From Escherichia albertii NBRC 107761 = DSM 17582 (GTDB lineage Bacteria > Pseudomonadota > Gammaproteobacteria > Enterobacterales > Enterobacteriaceae): a stretch of DNA of 51,862 nucleotides. The translations under genes and the position numbers were made by a program. The stretch lies in assembly GCF_000759775.1 (NCBI RefSeq), contig NZ_BBMY01000020.1:1-51862 (forward strand), given 5' to 3'. The notes beneath the pieces were generated by a model. The model ran no database searches. It was not told where the DNA came from and saw only the letters and a list, made by a program, of their open reading frames with translations. Below are positions 50,754-51,862 of this stretch, piece after piece (position 1 is the first letter of the stretch; each line of letters opens with the position of its first letter).

Positions 50754-51862
50754 ATGAAAACAACAGCAAAGCTGTCGTTCATGATGTTTGTTGAATGGTT
50801 TATCTGGGGCGCGTGGTTCGTACCATTGTGGCTGTGGTTAAGTAAAAGCGGTTTTAGTGCCGGAGAAATTGGTTGGTCGTATGCCTGTACCGCCATTGCG
50901 GCGATCCTGTCGCCGATTCTGGTTGGATCTATCACCGACCGCTTTTTCTCGGCGCAGAAAGTGCTGGCAGTGTTGATGTTTGCTGGTGCCGTACTGATGT
51001 ATTTCGCTGCACAACAGACAACGTTTGCCGGGTTCTTCCCGTTACTGCTGGCCTACTCGCTAACCTATATGCCGACCATTGCACTGACTAACAGTATCGC
51101 CTTTGCCAATGTGCCAGATGTTGAGCGTGATTTTCCGCGCATCCGCGTGATGGGTACCATCGGCTGGATTGCTTCTGGTCTGGCGTGTGGCTTCTTGCCG
51201 CAAATGCTGGGTTATGCCGATATCTCACCAACCAATATTCCGCTGCTGATCACCGCCGCAAGTTCGGCACTGCTGGGCGTTTTTGCGTTGTTCTTGCCAG
51301 ATACGCCGCCAAAAAGCACCGGTAAAATGGATATAAAAGTTATGCTCGGCCTGGATGCGTTGATCCTGCTGCGTGATAAAAACTTCCTCGTCTTTTTCTT
51401 CTGTTCATTCCTGTTTGCAATGCCGCTGGCGTTCTACTACATCTTTGCCAACGGTTATCTGACCGAAGTCGGTATGAAAAACGCCACCGGCTGGATGACG
51501 CTCGGTCAGTTCTCTGAAATCTTCTTTATGCTGGCATTGCCGTTTTTCACCAAACGTTTTGGTATCAAAAAGGTATTATTGCTTGGTCTGGTCACCGCCG
51601 CGATCCGCTATGGATTCTTTATTTACGGCAGTGCGGATGAATATTTCACTTACGCGCTATTGTTCCTCGGCATTTTGCTGCACGGCGTAAGTTACGATTT
51701 TTACTACGTTACCGCCTACATCTATGTCGATAAAAAAGCACCGGTGCATATGCGAACCGCCGCACAGGGGCTGATTACGCTTTGCTGCCAGGGCTTCGGC
51801 AGTTTGCTCGGTTACCGTCTTGGCGGCGTAATGATGGAGAAAATGTTCGCGTATCAGGGGTG
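50754..51862 (+). CDS. yegT: Nucleoside:H+ symporter family transporter YegT, partial
   Basis: Start is ATG at 50754 (MKTTAKLSFMMFVEW) behind AAGGAATTAAAAG. 369 codons are present; the K-12 protein is about 425 aa, so the C-terminus lies beyond the window. MFS protein of the NHS (NupG/XapB) family with many transmembrane helices and the motif TNSIAFANVPDVERDFPRIRV near residue 120. In K-12 it begins a yegTUV group with an ADP-ribosylglycohydrolase and a sugar kinase, which suggests nucleoside uptake. Confidence 0.95.
   Translation, partial: MKTTAKLSFMMFVEWFIWGAWFVPLWLWLSKSGFSAGEIGWSYACTAIAAILSPILVGSITDRFFSAQKVLAVLMFAGAVLMYFAAQQTTFAGFFPLLLAYSLTYMPTIALTNSIAFANVPDVERDFPRIRVMGTIGWIASGLACGFLPQMLGYADISPTNIPLLITAASSALLGVFALFLPDTPPKSTGKMDIKVMLGLDALILLRDKNFLVFFFCSFLFAMPLAFYYIFANGYLTEVGMKNATGWMTLGQFSEIFFMLALPFFTKRFGIKKVLLLGLVTAAIRYGFFIYGSADEYFTYALLFLGILLHGVSYDFYYVTAYIYVDKKAPVHMRTAAQGLITLCCQGFGSLLGYRLGGVMMEKMFAYQG

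Overview
The window is a chromosomal segment from an Escherichia. Gene order and protein sequences around the his/gnd end, through asmA-dcd-udk-dgcE, the mdtABCD-baeSR operon and trhP-yegS-fbaB-yegT follow the E. coli K-12 backbone closely. Several proteins (AlkA most clearly, compared from memory) differ more than I would expect between ordinary E. coli strains. Together with an intact chromosomal cytolethal distending toxin locus, this makes E. albertii or a related non-K-12 lineage a good candidate. Species assignment is inference; no search was run.

Layout. (1) 1-4000, minus strand: wzzB (O-chain length), ugd and gnd, with clear hairpins between them. (2) 4031-4110: ten perfect copies of an 8-bp repeat in the gnd leader. 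(3) 4149-16154, minus strand, visibly AT-rich: a Wzx/Wzy-type O-antigen cluster read from a JUMPstart/ops leader (16215-16250). Its order is neuD-neuB-neuA-neuC-wzx-sialyltransferase (GT52)-[decayed H-repeat]-wzy-GT2-glf-GT2. It predicts an O unit with sialic acid and galactofuranose, probably started on GalNAc because gnu lies next to galF. (4) 16511-18591: galF and gnu. (5) 18592-19904: a badly decayed wcaM remnant and an ERIC element where the whole colanic acid cluster would stand in K-12. The rest of that cluster is gone. (6) 19905-31206: yegH, asmA, dcd, udk, dgcE, alkA, yegD, with an unexplained hairpin-rich stretch between yegH and asmA. (7) 31207-31825: a probable yegL scrap, an ibs/sib type I toxin-antitoxin pair and a BaeR box. 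(8) 31826-42799: the mdtABCD-baeSR multidrug efflux operon with its own two-component regulator. (9) 42987-44999: yegP, trhP (yegQ) and the sRNA gene cyaR. (10) 45000-48369: an accessory island with an IS3-family orfA fragment and cdtABC, bounded by direct repeats of the cyaR terminator, which resembles the phage P2 attachment core. (11) 48456 to the end: yegS, fbaB and a yegT cut off by the window edge. The gat operon and yegR found here in K-12 are absent.

How it works together: NeuC, NeuB and NeuA make CMP-sialic acid, NeuD probably O-acetylates it, and the NeuA C-terminal esterase-like domain may remove acetyl groups. Glf supplies UDP-Galf. Three transferases build the unit on Und-PP-GalNAc (WecA plus Gnu). 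Wzx flips it, Wzy polymerises it and WzzB sets chain length. Surface sialic acid, loss of colanic acid and a three-subunit genotoxin together suggest a host-adapted strain.
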